5,549 nucleotides of DNA, taken from Synergistales bacterium Syner_01. GTDB taxonomy: Bacteria; Synergistota; Synergistia; Synergistales; Aminobacteriaceae. Made by a program: the position numbers and the translations under genes. Below the pieces are notes generated by a model that ran no database searches, was not told the DNA's origin, and saw only the letters and a list, made by a program, of their open reading frames with translations. The DNA lies in NCBI GenBank assembly GCA_001604435.1, contig LVBO01000168.1:1-5549 (forward strand). The letters run 5' to 3'. Positions 1 through 5,549 of this stretch are shown in pieces. Position 1 is the first letter of the stretch; each line of letters opens with the position of its first letter.

Positions 1-801
1 GTATCGGGTTCCTCCGAAGCGGCCCTCGTCACGGCTTCCTCGGAACTGATCGGAAAAACAGTCCACGAGTCGTTCCCGAACGAGAAAGCGGAGGAACTGA
101 TGGCGCCCGTGAAACGTTGTGTGGAAACCGGCGCCCCCCAGTTCACCACCTACGACATCGACATCGGCGGAAAGAAGTTCTTCCAGGAAGCGCGCCTCTC
201 TCTCCTGCCCGAGCGTGTGGACGGAAAACGGGCCGTAATCTGCGTCGCCCTCGACGTCACCGCGCAGAAAGAGCTCGAAGAGGAGATTCTCCTCCAAACC
301 GGGCACAACCCGCTCGACGGGAGCTCGAACAGGACATACTTCAACAGGGCCTTCCTCTTCGCCCTCGCGGAAGCTCAGAGAACAGGGACGACGCTGGCCT
401 TCTTCATGATCGATCTCGACCATTTCAACACCGTCAACGAGACCATAGGAAGAGATATGGCCGACCTCCTTATCAAGGGCATAGGACAGCGCCTTCAGAA
501 GGCATGCCGTCAGGACGACATCCTCTACCGCATGGAGGGCGTCAACTACTACCTCATCCTCCCGAAGCCGGGAACCAGAAAAGACATGGGCGCCGTCGCG
601 GAGCGCTTCCTTGAAGCAATCAGGGGAGCGTCCTCGGGAGTTACCGGTTCTTTCAAGCTTTCCGCAACCATCGGCATCAGCGTCTTTCCGGAAGACGGGC
701 AGGACGCGAAAACGCTGCTCAGAACGGCGGAAGCCGCCCTCTCCGCAGGCAAGGCGGGCGGATGCGACTGCTACAGATTCGCGGAAAAGCCCGACAAGTA
801 G
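1..801 (+). CDS. PAS-GGDEF signalling protein, C-terminal part, degenerate active site
   Basis: The reading frame is open from base 1 to the TAG at 799-801, so the gene begins before the window; the internal ATG at 100 lies inside the PAS-like region and is not the likely start. The fragment has 266 residues. Residues about 15-90 look like the end of a PAS fold (LIGKTVHESFP, then paired strands ending in VALDVTAQKELEEEI, the usual PAS-to-GGDEF linker). Residues about 100-263 match a GGDEF domain: NPLDGSSNR replaces DPLTGLxNR, FFMIDLDHFNTVNETIGRD matches the metal and nucleotide region, and TIGISVFPEDG matches the conserved late strand. The signature itself is EGVNY (bases 535-549) instead of GGDEF, so diguanylate cyclase activity is unlikely. 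The inhibitory-site motif RxxD is kept as RQDD (508-519), exactly five residues upstream. A c-di-GMP receptor or regulatory role is inferred. There is no EAL domain after it; the protein ends soon after the GGDEF fold. Confidence 0.9.
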   Translation, partial: VSGSSEAALVTASSELIGKTVHESFPNEKAEELMAPVKRCVETGAPQFTTYDIDIGGKKFFQEARLSLLPERVDGKRAVICVALDVTAQKELEEEILLQTGHNPLDGSSNRTYFNRAFLFALAEAQRTGTTLAFFMIDLDHFNTVNETIGRDMADLLIKGIGQRLQKACRQDDILYRMEGVNYYLILPKPGTRKDMGAVAERFLEAIRGASSGVTGSFKLSATIGISVFPEDGQDAKTLLRTAEAALSAGKAGGCDCYRFAEKPDK

Positions 802-832
802 CATCGCCCCTGCGACCGCAGGAGAAAATCAT

Positions 833-859
833 ACGAGGCCCCCTTCTCGGGGGCCTCGT
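833..859. terminator. Bidirectional terminator between convergent genes
   Basis: An 11-bp perfect stem (833-843 with 849-859) closes a 5-nt loop. It sits in the 79-nt gap between the stop of the GGDEF gene (801) and the stop of the glycerate kinase gene (881, opposite strand). The minus-strand transcript continues into ATGATTTTC, which is moderately U-rich. The plus-strand side continues with TCCGTCTTTC, a weaker tail. The placement and the very strong GC stem support termination from both directions; neither U-tract is ideal. Confidence 0.8.
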
Positions 860-880
860 TCCGTCTTTCGCAGTGAGCGG

Positions 881-2146
881 CTATCTGCAGAGCACAACGG
901 CGAGGTCGTTCACATTGGTTCCGGTCGGTCCCGTTTTGACAAGGCCGCCGCAGGCGGCGAGCGCATGGTAGGAGTCGTTGTCGGCCAGCAGGGCTTCGGC
1001 GTCGATCCCGAGAGCGGCGAGCGCACCGATCGTCCCGCCGTCCACCACGCCTCCCGCCGCGTCCGTCGGTCCGTCCGTGCCGTCGGAACCGACACAGATC
1101 ACGGCCGTATCCGCAAGGCCCTTGATGCCGAACGCCGCGGCCAGGGCCATCTCCTGGTTCCGTCCCCCCTTTCCCTTCCCCTTGAGCCGAACGATCGTCT
1201 CCCCGCCGAGGAGCAAGGCGCACGGCGGCTGCAACGGGTTCCCCGACGAACGAATCTCCTTCGCCATGGCCGCGATGAAGGCGCCCGCTTCGCGCGCCTC
1301 GCAGTTCAGCGTCGTCGTCAGCAGGAGCGGCGTATATCCGAGCGCGGAGACCTCGAACTCCGCAGCCCTGCAGAGCGCCGTCACGCTCCCGGTGATGAGC
1401 GTGGTCACATTTTCAAGCGATTTCGGCGTTTCTTTCTCCAAAGCCTCCTGAAGCACAGGGCTTAGCGAGAGCCCGTATTTCCCGACGATCCTCGACGCGT
1501 CGGCGGCCGTCGAGCCGTCCGGATACGCCGGGCCGGAGGCAATGCTGTCGAGCCTGTCGCCGAGAACGTCGGAGAGCACCACCGAGAAGACGTGCGCCGG
1601 CGCGACGAACCGGGCGAAACGACCTCCTTTCACCGAGGAGAGCCGCTTCCGGATCGTGTTGATCTCGACGATGTCCGCGCCGCATGCAAGCAGCTGGTCG
1701 GTCGCTCCGACCAGATCATCGAGGGTTATCCCCTCGCCCGGCTTCTCGAAGAGGGCCGAGCCTCCGCCGGAAACGAGGAAGAGCACCGTATCCTGCGCAG
1801 AGAGCCCCCCGACCCTTTCGAGCGCTCGGACCGTGCCCTTGATCGTGTTCTCGTCCGGAAAGGGGTGTCCCGCTTCAAAAATCTCGACTCCCTTTATCGG
1901 GCCGTTGCAGTGTCCGTACTTCGTCACGACGACGCCGCCGTCGAGCCGGTCTCCCAGCGTCTCGGCGGCAGCCTTCGCCATCCGCCACGCGGCTTTGCCT
2001 ATGGCCGTGAGCACGATCTTCCCTCCGGACCGCGTGCGCGCTGAAAACGCATCTCCCCGCAACGCCTCCCGCACGGCGTTCTCGGGAAGTACGGCCTCTA
2101 TGGCCTTTCTCGCTATGTTCAAGGCATCCTGTCGAACATCCGTCAT
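881..2146 (-). CDS. Glycerate 2-kinase, MOFRL family (GckA/TtuD type)
   Basis: This 421-residue protein has the length and motifs of class II glycerate kinases, cytoplasmic enzymes that convert D-glycerate and ATP to 2-phosphoglycerate. In order: GKAAW at 50-54 with the conserved lysine, EAGHPFPDE at 91-99, the glycine-rich FLVSGGGSALFEKP at 123-136, NTIRKRLSSVKGGR at 163-176, and SDVLGDRLDSIASGP at 192-206. The C-terminal MOFRL domain has GGETIVRLKGKGKGGRNQE at 314-332, GSDGTDGPTDAAGGVVD at 353-369 and TGPTGTNVNDLAVVL at 405-419. No key motif appears lost. The ATG at 2146 is preceded by GAGGGGGAGAAGGA, a good ribosome site. It lies 19 nt after the DUF1537 kinase gene and is the last gene of the operon. 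The family assignment is firm. Within this operon it may process glycerate taken up or formed alongside the tetronate route, which is inference. Some relatives are annotated as hydroxypyruvate reductase (TtuD), a historical misnaming for many of them. Confidence 0.93.
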   Translation of the reverse strand: MTDVRQDALNIARKAIEAVLPENAVREALRGDAFSARTRSGGKIVLTAIGKAAWRMAKAAAETLGDRLDGGVVVTKYGHCNGPIKGVEIFEAGHPFPDENTIKGTVRALERVGGLSAQDTVLFLVSGGGSALFEKPGEGITLDDLVGATDQLLACGADIVEINTIRKRLSSVKGGRFARFVAPAHVFSVVLSDVLGDRLDSIASGPAYPDGSTAADASRIVGKYGLSLSPVLQEALEKETPKSLENVTTLITGSVTALCRAAEFEVSALGYTPLLLTTTLNCEAREAGAFIAAMAKEIRSSGNPLQPPCALLLGGETIVRLKGKGKGGRNQEMALAAAFGIKGLADTAVICVGSDGTDGPTDAAGGVVDGGTIGALAALGIDAEALLADNDSYHALAACGGLVKTGPTGTNVNDLAVVLCR

Positions 2147-2165
2147 TCCTTCTCCCCCTCTGTTT

Positions 2166-3386
2166 TCATTTCCTGCCCCTCAGCACGGAGAAACACTCCG
2201 CCATCGTCCGTTCGCCACCGAAAGCGCCGGCCTTCGTCACCACGGGGAGGCCATGATGCTTTCCTCCCCTGAGGCGAACGAGCGGAATCCCCGGCTCGAG
2301 CTCCTTCTCAAGGTCGGTTCCTCCCGCTCCAAGCGCCCGGACGATCCAGATGGCGACTTCTCCTCCGGTGATGAACATTCCGGAGACCAGCGCCGTATCA
2401 AGAACCGCCGAAACTACCGCGGCAAGGCTCCGGCAGACGATCTCCGACGCGTTGGCGCTCCGCCCCTCCTCGATCTGCTCGTCATCCAGAGAGGACGCCA
2501 GCAGGACGCTTTGCCCGCCCCGCAGCAGCCCGGAGACGGCGTCGGAGAGGCGCCGCTCCTCGGAGAGAGCATCGTGCAGCAGCGCGCGAATATTCACCAG
2601 AACAGGAGCGACGTCCTTTTCCTGCAGAAGCGTCCGTGCCTGCAGGGCGCTCTTCGGACTCATGCTCCCGACCACGAAAAACGCCGGTCTGCTCCGGCTC
2701 ACCAAGGCCTCGGCCATTCCGGCCGACCCCACCCAGAGGATATCCTCCGGAGGCAACACGGCGCACATGCCGTTCACGATCAGTTGAAGATCACCGTCCG
2801 TCTCGACGTCGAATGAGTACGAGCCCTTGTTTCCGGCCGCCTTCAGAATCTCGGGGATCTCTCCGCACCGTATCTCGGAGAGCGAGACGTTCCGGACCTT
2901 GAGCGCGCTATCGCCGCGCAGCGTCTCCTTAAGCGAGGATGTGGTCACCGGCTTCCGCGGATCCCTTCCCATCTCGGTCTCGGCCACGGGAACTCCGTCG
3001 AGAAGAAGCAGGTCGTCCCGCACCGTACGTTTGTTCCTCGGATAGGCGGGAGTGAACGCCGTCGCGGCAAAACCGAGTACGTCGCGCAACGCGGCGGTTT
3101 CGGCGGCGATGTTGCCCCGCAGCGTCGAATCCACCTTCTTGTAGACCACTCTCTTCCCCCGGAGAGGAACGAGATACTCCGCCACGGTCTTCAAGCAGGC
3201 GGCGGCATCCGGGGCGAGGATGTTCCGCGATTCGGTGTCCACGACGACGACTCCTTCTCCTTCTATAGAGGAGAGCGCCGAAGGATCAAGGATAACCGAA
3301 GCATCGTACCCTGCCTTTAGGAACTGAATCCCTGTATCGTTCGCCCCTGTGAAATCATCCGCGATGACGATATACCGAGTGTCCAT
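2166..3386 (-). CDS. dtnK: Four-carbon acid sugar kinase, DUF1537 family; probable D-threonate/D-erythronate kinase
   Basis: This is a 406-residue cytoplasmic kinase of the DUF1537 family, whose characterised members phosphorylate four-carbon sugar acids (D-threonate kinase DtnK, 3-oxo-tetronate kinase OtnK). The N-terminal substrate domain shows ADDFTGANDTG at 9-19, YKKVDSTLRGN at 82-92 and AFTPAYPRNKRTV at 110-122. The C-terminal nucleotide-binding domain shows WVGSAGMAEAL at 218-228, FVVGSMSP at 237-244, FITGGEVA at 338-345 and TKAGAFGGE at 384-392. I chose ATG 3386: GGGGGAG lies 4 nt upstream and the family usually begins a few residues before the DDFTGA motif. An in-frame GTG at 3407 would add 7 residues and overlap the preceding stop as GTGA, but has no ribosome site. 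The adjacent pdxA2 favours a D-threonate or D-erythronate substrate giving the 4-phosphate; the exact stereoisomer cannot be read from sequence. The DtnK name rests on context. Confidence 0.88.
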   Translation of the reverse strand: MDTRYIVIADDFTGANDTGIQFLKAGYDASVILDPSALSSIEGEGVVVVDTESRNILAPDAAACLKTVAEYLVPLRGKRVVYKKVDSTLRGNIAAETAALRDVLGFAATAFTPAYPRNKRTVRDDLLLLDGVPVAETEMGRDPRKPVTTSSLKETLRGDSALKVRNVSLSEIRCGEIPEILKAAGNKGSYSFDVETDGDLQLIVNGMCAVLPPEDILWVGSAGMAEALVSRSRPAFFVVGSMSPKSALQARTLLQEKDVAPVLVNIRALLHDALSEERRLSDAVSGLLRGGQSVLLASSLDDEQIEEGRSANASEIVCRSLAAVVSAVLDTALVSGMFITGGEVAIWIVRALGAGGTDLEKELEPGIPLVRLRGGKHHGLPVVTKAGAFGGERTMAECFSVLRGRK

Positions 3387-3403
3387 GTTACTCCCCCGTT
3401 CGT

Positions 3404-4390
3404 TCACTTGCGGTTTTGCGCCAGGCTGACGGCGGCGCGGACCGCGGCGAGCATGCTTGATTCGTCGGCGGTTCCCTTGCCGGCCTTGCCGAAAGCGGTC
3501 CCGTGATCGACGGAGGTACGGATGATGGGCAGGCCAACCGTGATATTCACTCCGCCCATGAAATCGGTCAGTTTCAGAGGAATATGCCCCTGGTCGTGGT
3601 ACATCGCCACCACGATGTCGAACTCCCCCTTGACGATCTTCAAAAAGACCGTGTCGGGAGGCACAGGCCCGGCGACGTCCAGGCCTTCGCGGCGCGCTTC
3701 CTCTATAGCGGGGATGATCTCGTCGATCTCCTCGGCGCCGAAGAGGCCGCTCTCTCCGCTGTGCGGATTGAGCCCGGCGACCGCGATGCGAGGCTTGGTG
3801 ACGCCAAGCCCCTTCGTAGCCTCATCGGCGAGGCGGATCACGGAGAGCACACGCTCGCGTTTCACCCTGTCGCACGCCTCGCGTAGCGAGATATGCGTGG
3901 AGACGTGGATGACGCGGATATCGCCTCCCGTCAGCAGCATGGCGTAGTTCTTCGTCCCGGTCAGATCGGCGAAGATCTCCGTATGCCCCGAATAGGGAAT
4001 GCCGCCCTCGTGGAGCGCCTCTTTGTTGATCGGGCCGGTGACGACGGCGTCGAGACTCCTCCCGAGCGCATCCTTTATGGCGCGCTTGATGTACTCGAAG
4101 GCCGCCCGACCGCACTTCCCCTGGACCTTCGCAAACTCCCACGGCTCGTCGAGCGCTCCCGGAGAAACGACGTTCACGACGCCATCGCACGCTTCCTTCG
4201 GGTCCGCGAGCACATGCACCGGCGTCTCGCTTCCCAGAATCGACATGGCGCGGCGAAGCACATACTCGTCGCCGTACAGAATCGGAGTGCATGAAGCGAA
4301 GACCTCTTCATGCCGAAGCGCTTTCAGCGATATCTCCGGCCCGCTGCCCGAGGGATCGCCGATGGTGATGCCGATGAACGGTTTTTTCAT
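3404..4390 (-). CDS. pdxA2: PdxA2-type 4-phospho-D-threonate / 4-phospho-D-erythronate dehydrogenase
   Basis: The product has 328 residues, the normal PdxA length. PdxA enzymes are NAD-dependent, divalent-metal dehydrogenases. The vitamin B6 enzyme oxidises 4-phosphohydroxythreonine; PdxA2 paralogues oxidise 4-phosphotetronates, which lose CO2 to give dihydroxyacetone phosphate. Visible motifs are GDPSGSGPEI at 11-20, TGPINKEAL at 118-126, SGHTE at 134-138 (substrate phosphate and hydroxyl contacts), and three histidines in the places of the metal ligands: H166 (STHISL), H210 (LNPHSGE) and H265 (YHDQGHIPLK). The C-terminus has GLPIIRTSVDHGTAFGKAGKGTAD at 286-309, complete. The start ATG at 4390 has an ideal AGGAGG site 6 nt upstream. 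The gene lies between a KdgT-like permease and a DUF1537 kinase, with no other pyridoxal genes, which points to sugar-acid catabolism and not to B6 synthesis. The dehydrogenase fold is certain; the PdxA2 role is inferred from context. Confidence 0.9.
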   Translation of the reverse strand: MKKPFIGITIGDPSGSGPEISLKALRHEEVFASCTPILYGDEYVLRRAMSILGSETPVHVLADPKEACDGVVNVVSPGALDEPWEFAKVQGKCGRAAFEYIKRAIKDALGRSLDAVVTGPINKEALHEGGIPYSGHTEIFADLTGTKNYAMLLTGGDIRVIHVSTHISLREACDRVKRERVLSVIRLADEATKGLGVTKPRIAVAGLNPHSGESGLFGAEEIDEIIPAIEEARREGLDVAGPVPPDTVFLKIVKGEFDIVVAMYHDQGHIPLKLTDFMGGVNITVGLPIIRTSVDHGTAFGKAGKGTADESSMLAAVRAAVSLAQNRK

Positions 4391-4396
4391 TCTTTT

Positions 4397-4402
4397 CCTC
4401 CT
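4397..4402 (-). promoter_or_regulatory. Strong ribosome binding site of pdxA2
   Basis: AGGAGG on the minus strand lies 6 nt before ATG 4390. It is part of an 11-base inverted repeat, CCTCCAGGAGG (4397-4407). The single-base centre is too short to fold on itself, so sequestration by this repeat alone is unlikely. This is the strongest ribosome site in the window and should give pdxA2 high translation. Confidence 0.75.
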
Positions 4403-4418
4403 GGAGGTTATAGTAAAG

Positions 4419-4450
4419 CCGGTTCACCCCGCCGAAACGGGGCGAACCGG
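4419..4450 (-). terminator. Intercistronic hairpin between permease and pdxA2 genes (attenuator or processing site)
   Basis: Arms of 13 nt (4419-4431 and 4438-4450) enclose a 6-nt loop. In minus-strand RNA all 13 positions pair, one of them as G-U; in plus-strand RNA the same position is an A-C mismatch, so the structure is built for the minus strand. After the stem comes CTTTACTATAACC, which is only weakly U-rich, so complete termination is doubtful. Partial termination, or protection of the permease mRNA 3' end after cleavage, is more likely. The stem starts 10 nt after the permease stop codon. Confidence 0.55.
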
Positions 4451-4460
4451 TTCGCTGAGA

Positions 4461-5450
4461 TCAGTTGTCTTCTCCTTTGACAACGTTGTTGTGCTGTTTG
4501 CACATCCTGCTGAGGAAGTCCACCAGCAGCGGGCAGAGGATCGCGGTGATAACGATGGACGCACCCACCTGCACCGTCGCCGCCGCCGCGTAGGGCGCCC
4601 ATGTAGGATCGACCGCCGCTATCGCCGCAGGCGTTCCGGCGGCGTTGCCGGCCGTCGTGCCGATACCGGCGCCGACCGCGTCGCTCCGCTTGTCTTTCGA
4701 CGGGATGAGGAACTTGTAGGCGAAGAAGCCGCCTATTCCCGTAACGAACAGGGTCATAAGGCCGAGCGCGATGCCGGGAATACCGGCCTTCACGATATCC
4801 ATCAGATTGAGCCCCGCGCCGAGAGGGAATGAGAAAAAGGGGATGGAGAGCATAACGCCCGGGGCGAGGAACTTCCGCATATCCTCGTCGAGGTTGCCGA
4901 GGATCATGCCGATGATGATCGGCACCACAACCGCCACCATCGCGATGATGGGGATATTCGCCAGACCGGTCATTCCCATGGCGACCATGGTGAAGAAGGG
5001 ACCGTCGTTCGTGGAGACGATGGCCACCGCGCCTATGTCGGAGGCGTCTCCGTACTTCTGTGCGAGCGCGGTGTAGAGACCGCCGTTCGAGTTCGCCATA
5101 GCTGCGATGAGGGCGAGGGGTGTAAGTCCGAAAAGAGAAGCCTCCGGCCCCATGAGCTTACCCACGACAAGGCCTATCGAAATGCCGAGAAGGATCTTGA
5201 CGGTGTTCAGCACGAACCCCTTCCAGAGAGCGACCCCGGCTGTCTTGATCGTAATCTGCGCGCCGCTGCAGAAGAGGAGCACCGCGATGAGCGGGAGAGC
5301 CCCTTGTTTGAAGAGCGCCGTCGTGAAGCTGCCGATCATGAGCGACTTGGGGGCGAACGTGTTCACGATGGCGCCGAGGAGCAGGAAGACTACCATGAGG
5401 CCGCCGGGAACTTTCTGTATCGTCTTGAGAATCGGGACTTTTCCGGTCAT
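4461..5450 (-). CDS. KdgT-family sugar-acid permease (2-keto-3-deoxygluconate transporter family)
   Basis: This 329-residue integral inner-membrane protein has about ten hydrophobic segments and resembles E. coli KdgT, a proton-coupled importer of 2-keto-3-deoxygluconate. Shared features are the N-terminal IQKVPGGLMVV at 11-21, SFTTALFKQGALPLIAVLLFCSGA at 41-64, ALIAAMANSNGGLYTAL at 113-129, GNLDEDMRKF at 185-194, IPFFSFPLGAGLNLMDI at 203-219, and the small-residue loop GTTAGNAAGTPAAIA at 264-278. A charged cytoplasmic tail follows the last segment. I chose ATG 5450: AAGGAAGG (5459-5466) lies 8 nt upstream. The in-frame GTG at 5459 overlaps that site and would add three residues, so it is less likely. 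It heads the genes for tetronate phosphorylation and oxidation, so D-threonate, D-erythronate or a related acid is the probable cargo. The family is clear; the substrate is inferred from the neighbours. Confidence 0.9.
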   Translation of the reverse strand: MTGKVPILKTIQKVPGGLMVVFLLLGAIVNTFAPKSLMIGSFTTALFKQGALPLIAVLLFCSGAQITIKTAGVALWKGFVLNTVKILLGISIGLVVGKLMGPEASLFGLTPLALIAAMANSNGGLYTALAQKYGDASDIGAVAIVSTNDGPFFTMVAMGMTGLANIPIIAMVAVVVPIIIGMILGNLDEDMRKFLAPGVMLSIPFFSFPLGAGLNLMDIVKAGIPGIALGLMTLFVTGIGGFFAYKFLIPSKDKRSDAVGAGIGTTAGNAAGTPAAIAAVDPTWAPYAAAATVQVGASIVITAILCPLLVDFLSRMCKQHNNVVKGEDN

Positions 5451-5458
5451 AAAAAGCA

Positions 5459-5466
5459 CCTTCCTT
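5459..5466 (-). promoter_or_regulatory. Ribosome binding site deciding the permease start
   Basis: AAGGAAGG on the minus strand is spaced 8 nt from ATG 5450 and overlaps the alternative GTG at 5459. This supports the shorter permease reading. Confidence 0.6.
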
Positions 5467-5491
5467 ATAAAGTTTAATATTTTAATAGATG

Positions 5492-5497
5492 ATTATA
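5492..5497 (-). promoter_or_regulatory. Possible -10 hexamer upstream of the permease gene
   Basis: A perfect TATAAT lies on the minus strand in a markedly AT-rich 48-nt gap (5451-5498) within an otherwise GC-rich window. No convincing -35 box is seen 16-18 nt upstream; that stretch is coding sequence of the preceding gene. It could be a promoter for the permease and following genes, or just AT-rich spacer inside a longer operon. Confidence 0.3.
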
Positions 5498-5498
5498 T

Positions 5499-5549
5499 TC
5501 AGAATGTCGACGTCAGCTTGTAGATGCCGAACTCCATGTGCTTCAGCGC
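5499..5549 (-). CDS. C-terminal end of an unidentified upstream gene
   Basis: Read on the minus strand from the window edge, the frame gives ALKHMEFGIYKLTSTF and then TGA (5501-5499). Third positions are mostly G or C, as in the other genes, and the AT-rich spacer begins right after the stop, so this is probably the real end of a coding region. Only 16 residues are visible and I do not recognise the family. It is on the same strand as the operon and 48 nt before the permease start, so it may be the first operon gene or a regulator of it. Confidence 0.5.
   Translation of the reverse strand, partial: ALKHMEFGIYKLTSTF

Noticed and set aside
611..1465. A 284-codon plus-strand open frame
   Set aside because: It starts inside the GGDEF gene in another frame, passes through the strong terminator hairpin and continues antisense to the glycerate kinase. 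The translation is Arg-rich and without domains.
1542..2816. A 424-codon plus-strand open frame
   Set aside because: It runs antisense across the glycerate kinase gene, the intergenic gap and the DUF1537 kinase gene, both of which have full family motifs. Its translation is low-complexity, rich in Ser, Arg and Pro, with no recognisable domain. It is explained by GC-rich codon use on the other strand.
3404..4390. Biosynthetic PdxA of vitamin B6 synthesis
   Set aside because: The catalytic residues would fit, but the gene lies among a sugar-acid permease and sugar-acid kinases with no pdxJ, ksgA or other pyridoxal gene, so the catabolic PdxA2 role is preferred. Sequence alone does not fully exclude it.
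4397..4407. CCTCCAGGAGG inverted repeat as an RNA switch hiding the pdxA2 ribosome site
   Set aside because: The centre is a single base, too short for a hairpin loop, and the repeat may arise by chance around a strong AGGAGG. No riboswitch-like structure was seen around it.
3999..4832. A 277-codon plus-strand open frame
   Set aside because: It is antisense to pdxA2 and the permease gene and crosses the intercistronic hairpin; there is no ribosome site or domain. It is a shadow frame.
5506..5514. Overlapping palindromes GTCGAC and GACGTC as an operator
   Set aside because: They lie inside the end of the upstream coding frame, are only 6 bases each and amount to common GC-rich hexamers; there is no longer dyad symmetry around them.

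Overview
The window looks like a GC-rich bacterial chromosome segment. It holds two convergent transcription units separated by a strong hairpin. Codon use is GC-rich throughout, Shine-Dalgarno sites are purine-rich, and gene spacing is tight. The mix of genes would fit an anaerobic, acid-sugar-using lineage such as the Synergistota, but that assignment is only a guess because no marker gene is present.

Left side, plus strand (1-801): the 3' part of a signalling gene that starts before the window. It encodes the end of a PAS-like sensor domain followed by a GGDEF-family domain. The GGDEF active site is degenerate (EGVNY in place of GGDEF), while the RxxD allosteric c-di-GMP motif just upstream (RQDD) is kept. 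A near-perfect 11-bp stem at 833-859 follows and probably terminates transcription from both sides.

Right side, minus strand (5549 down to 881): a likely catabolic operon for four-carbon sugar acids. In transcription order it contains the last 16 codons of an unidentified upstream gene; a KdgT-family sugar-acid permease; a PdxA2-type 4-phospho-D-threonate/erythronate dehydrogenase; a DUF1537 four-carbon acid sugar kinase (DtnK-like); and a MOFRL-family glycerate 2-kinase. The permease would import the acid. The DUF1537 kinase would phosphorylate it at O4. The PdxA-like enzyme would oxidise C3, with loss of CO2, to give dihydroxyacetone phosphate. The glycerate kinase would send glycerate into lower glycolysis as 2-phosphoglycerate. 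Permease, PdxA2 and DUF1537 kinase together form a known pathway set. The added glycerate kinase is the less usual element.

The last three genes are spaced by 17-19 nt. The permease is separated from pdxA2 by 70 nt containing a hairpin that pairs fully only in the minus-strand RNA, which suggests a processing or attenuation point. No RNA genes, mobile elements, CRISPR arrays or intergenic stretches over 300 bases were seen. The window shows no clearly new system; the degenerate GGDEF protein and the composition of the operon are its most interesting points.
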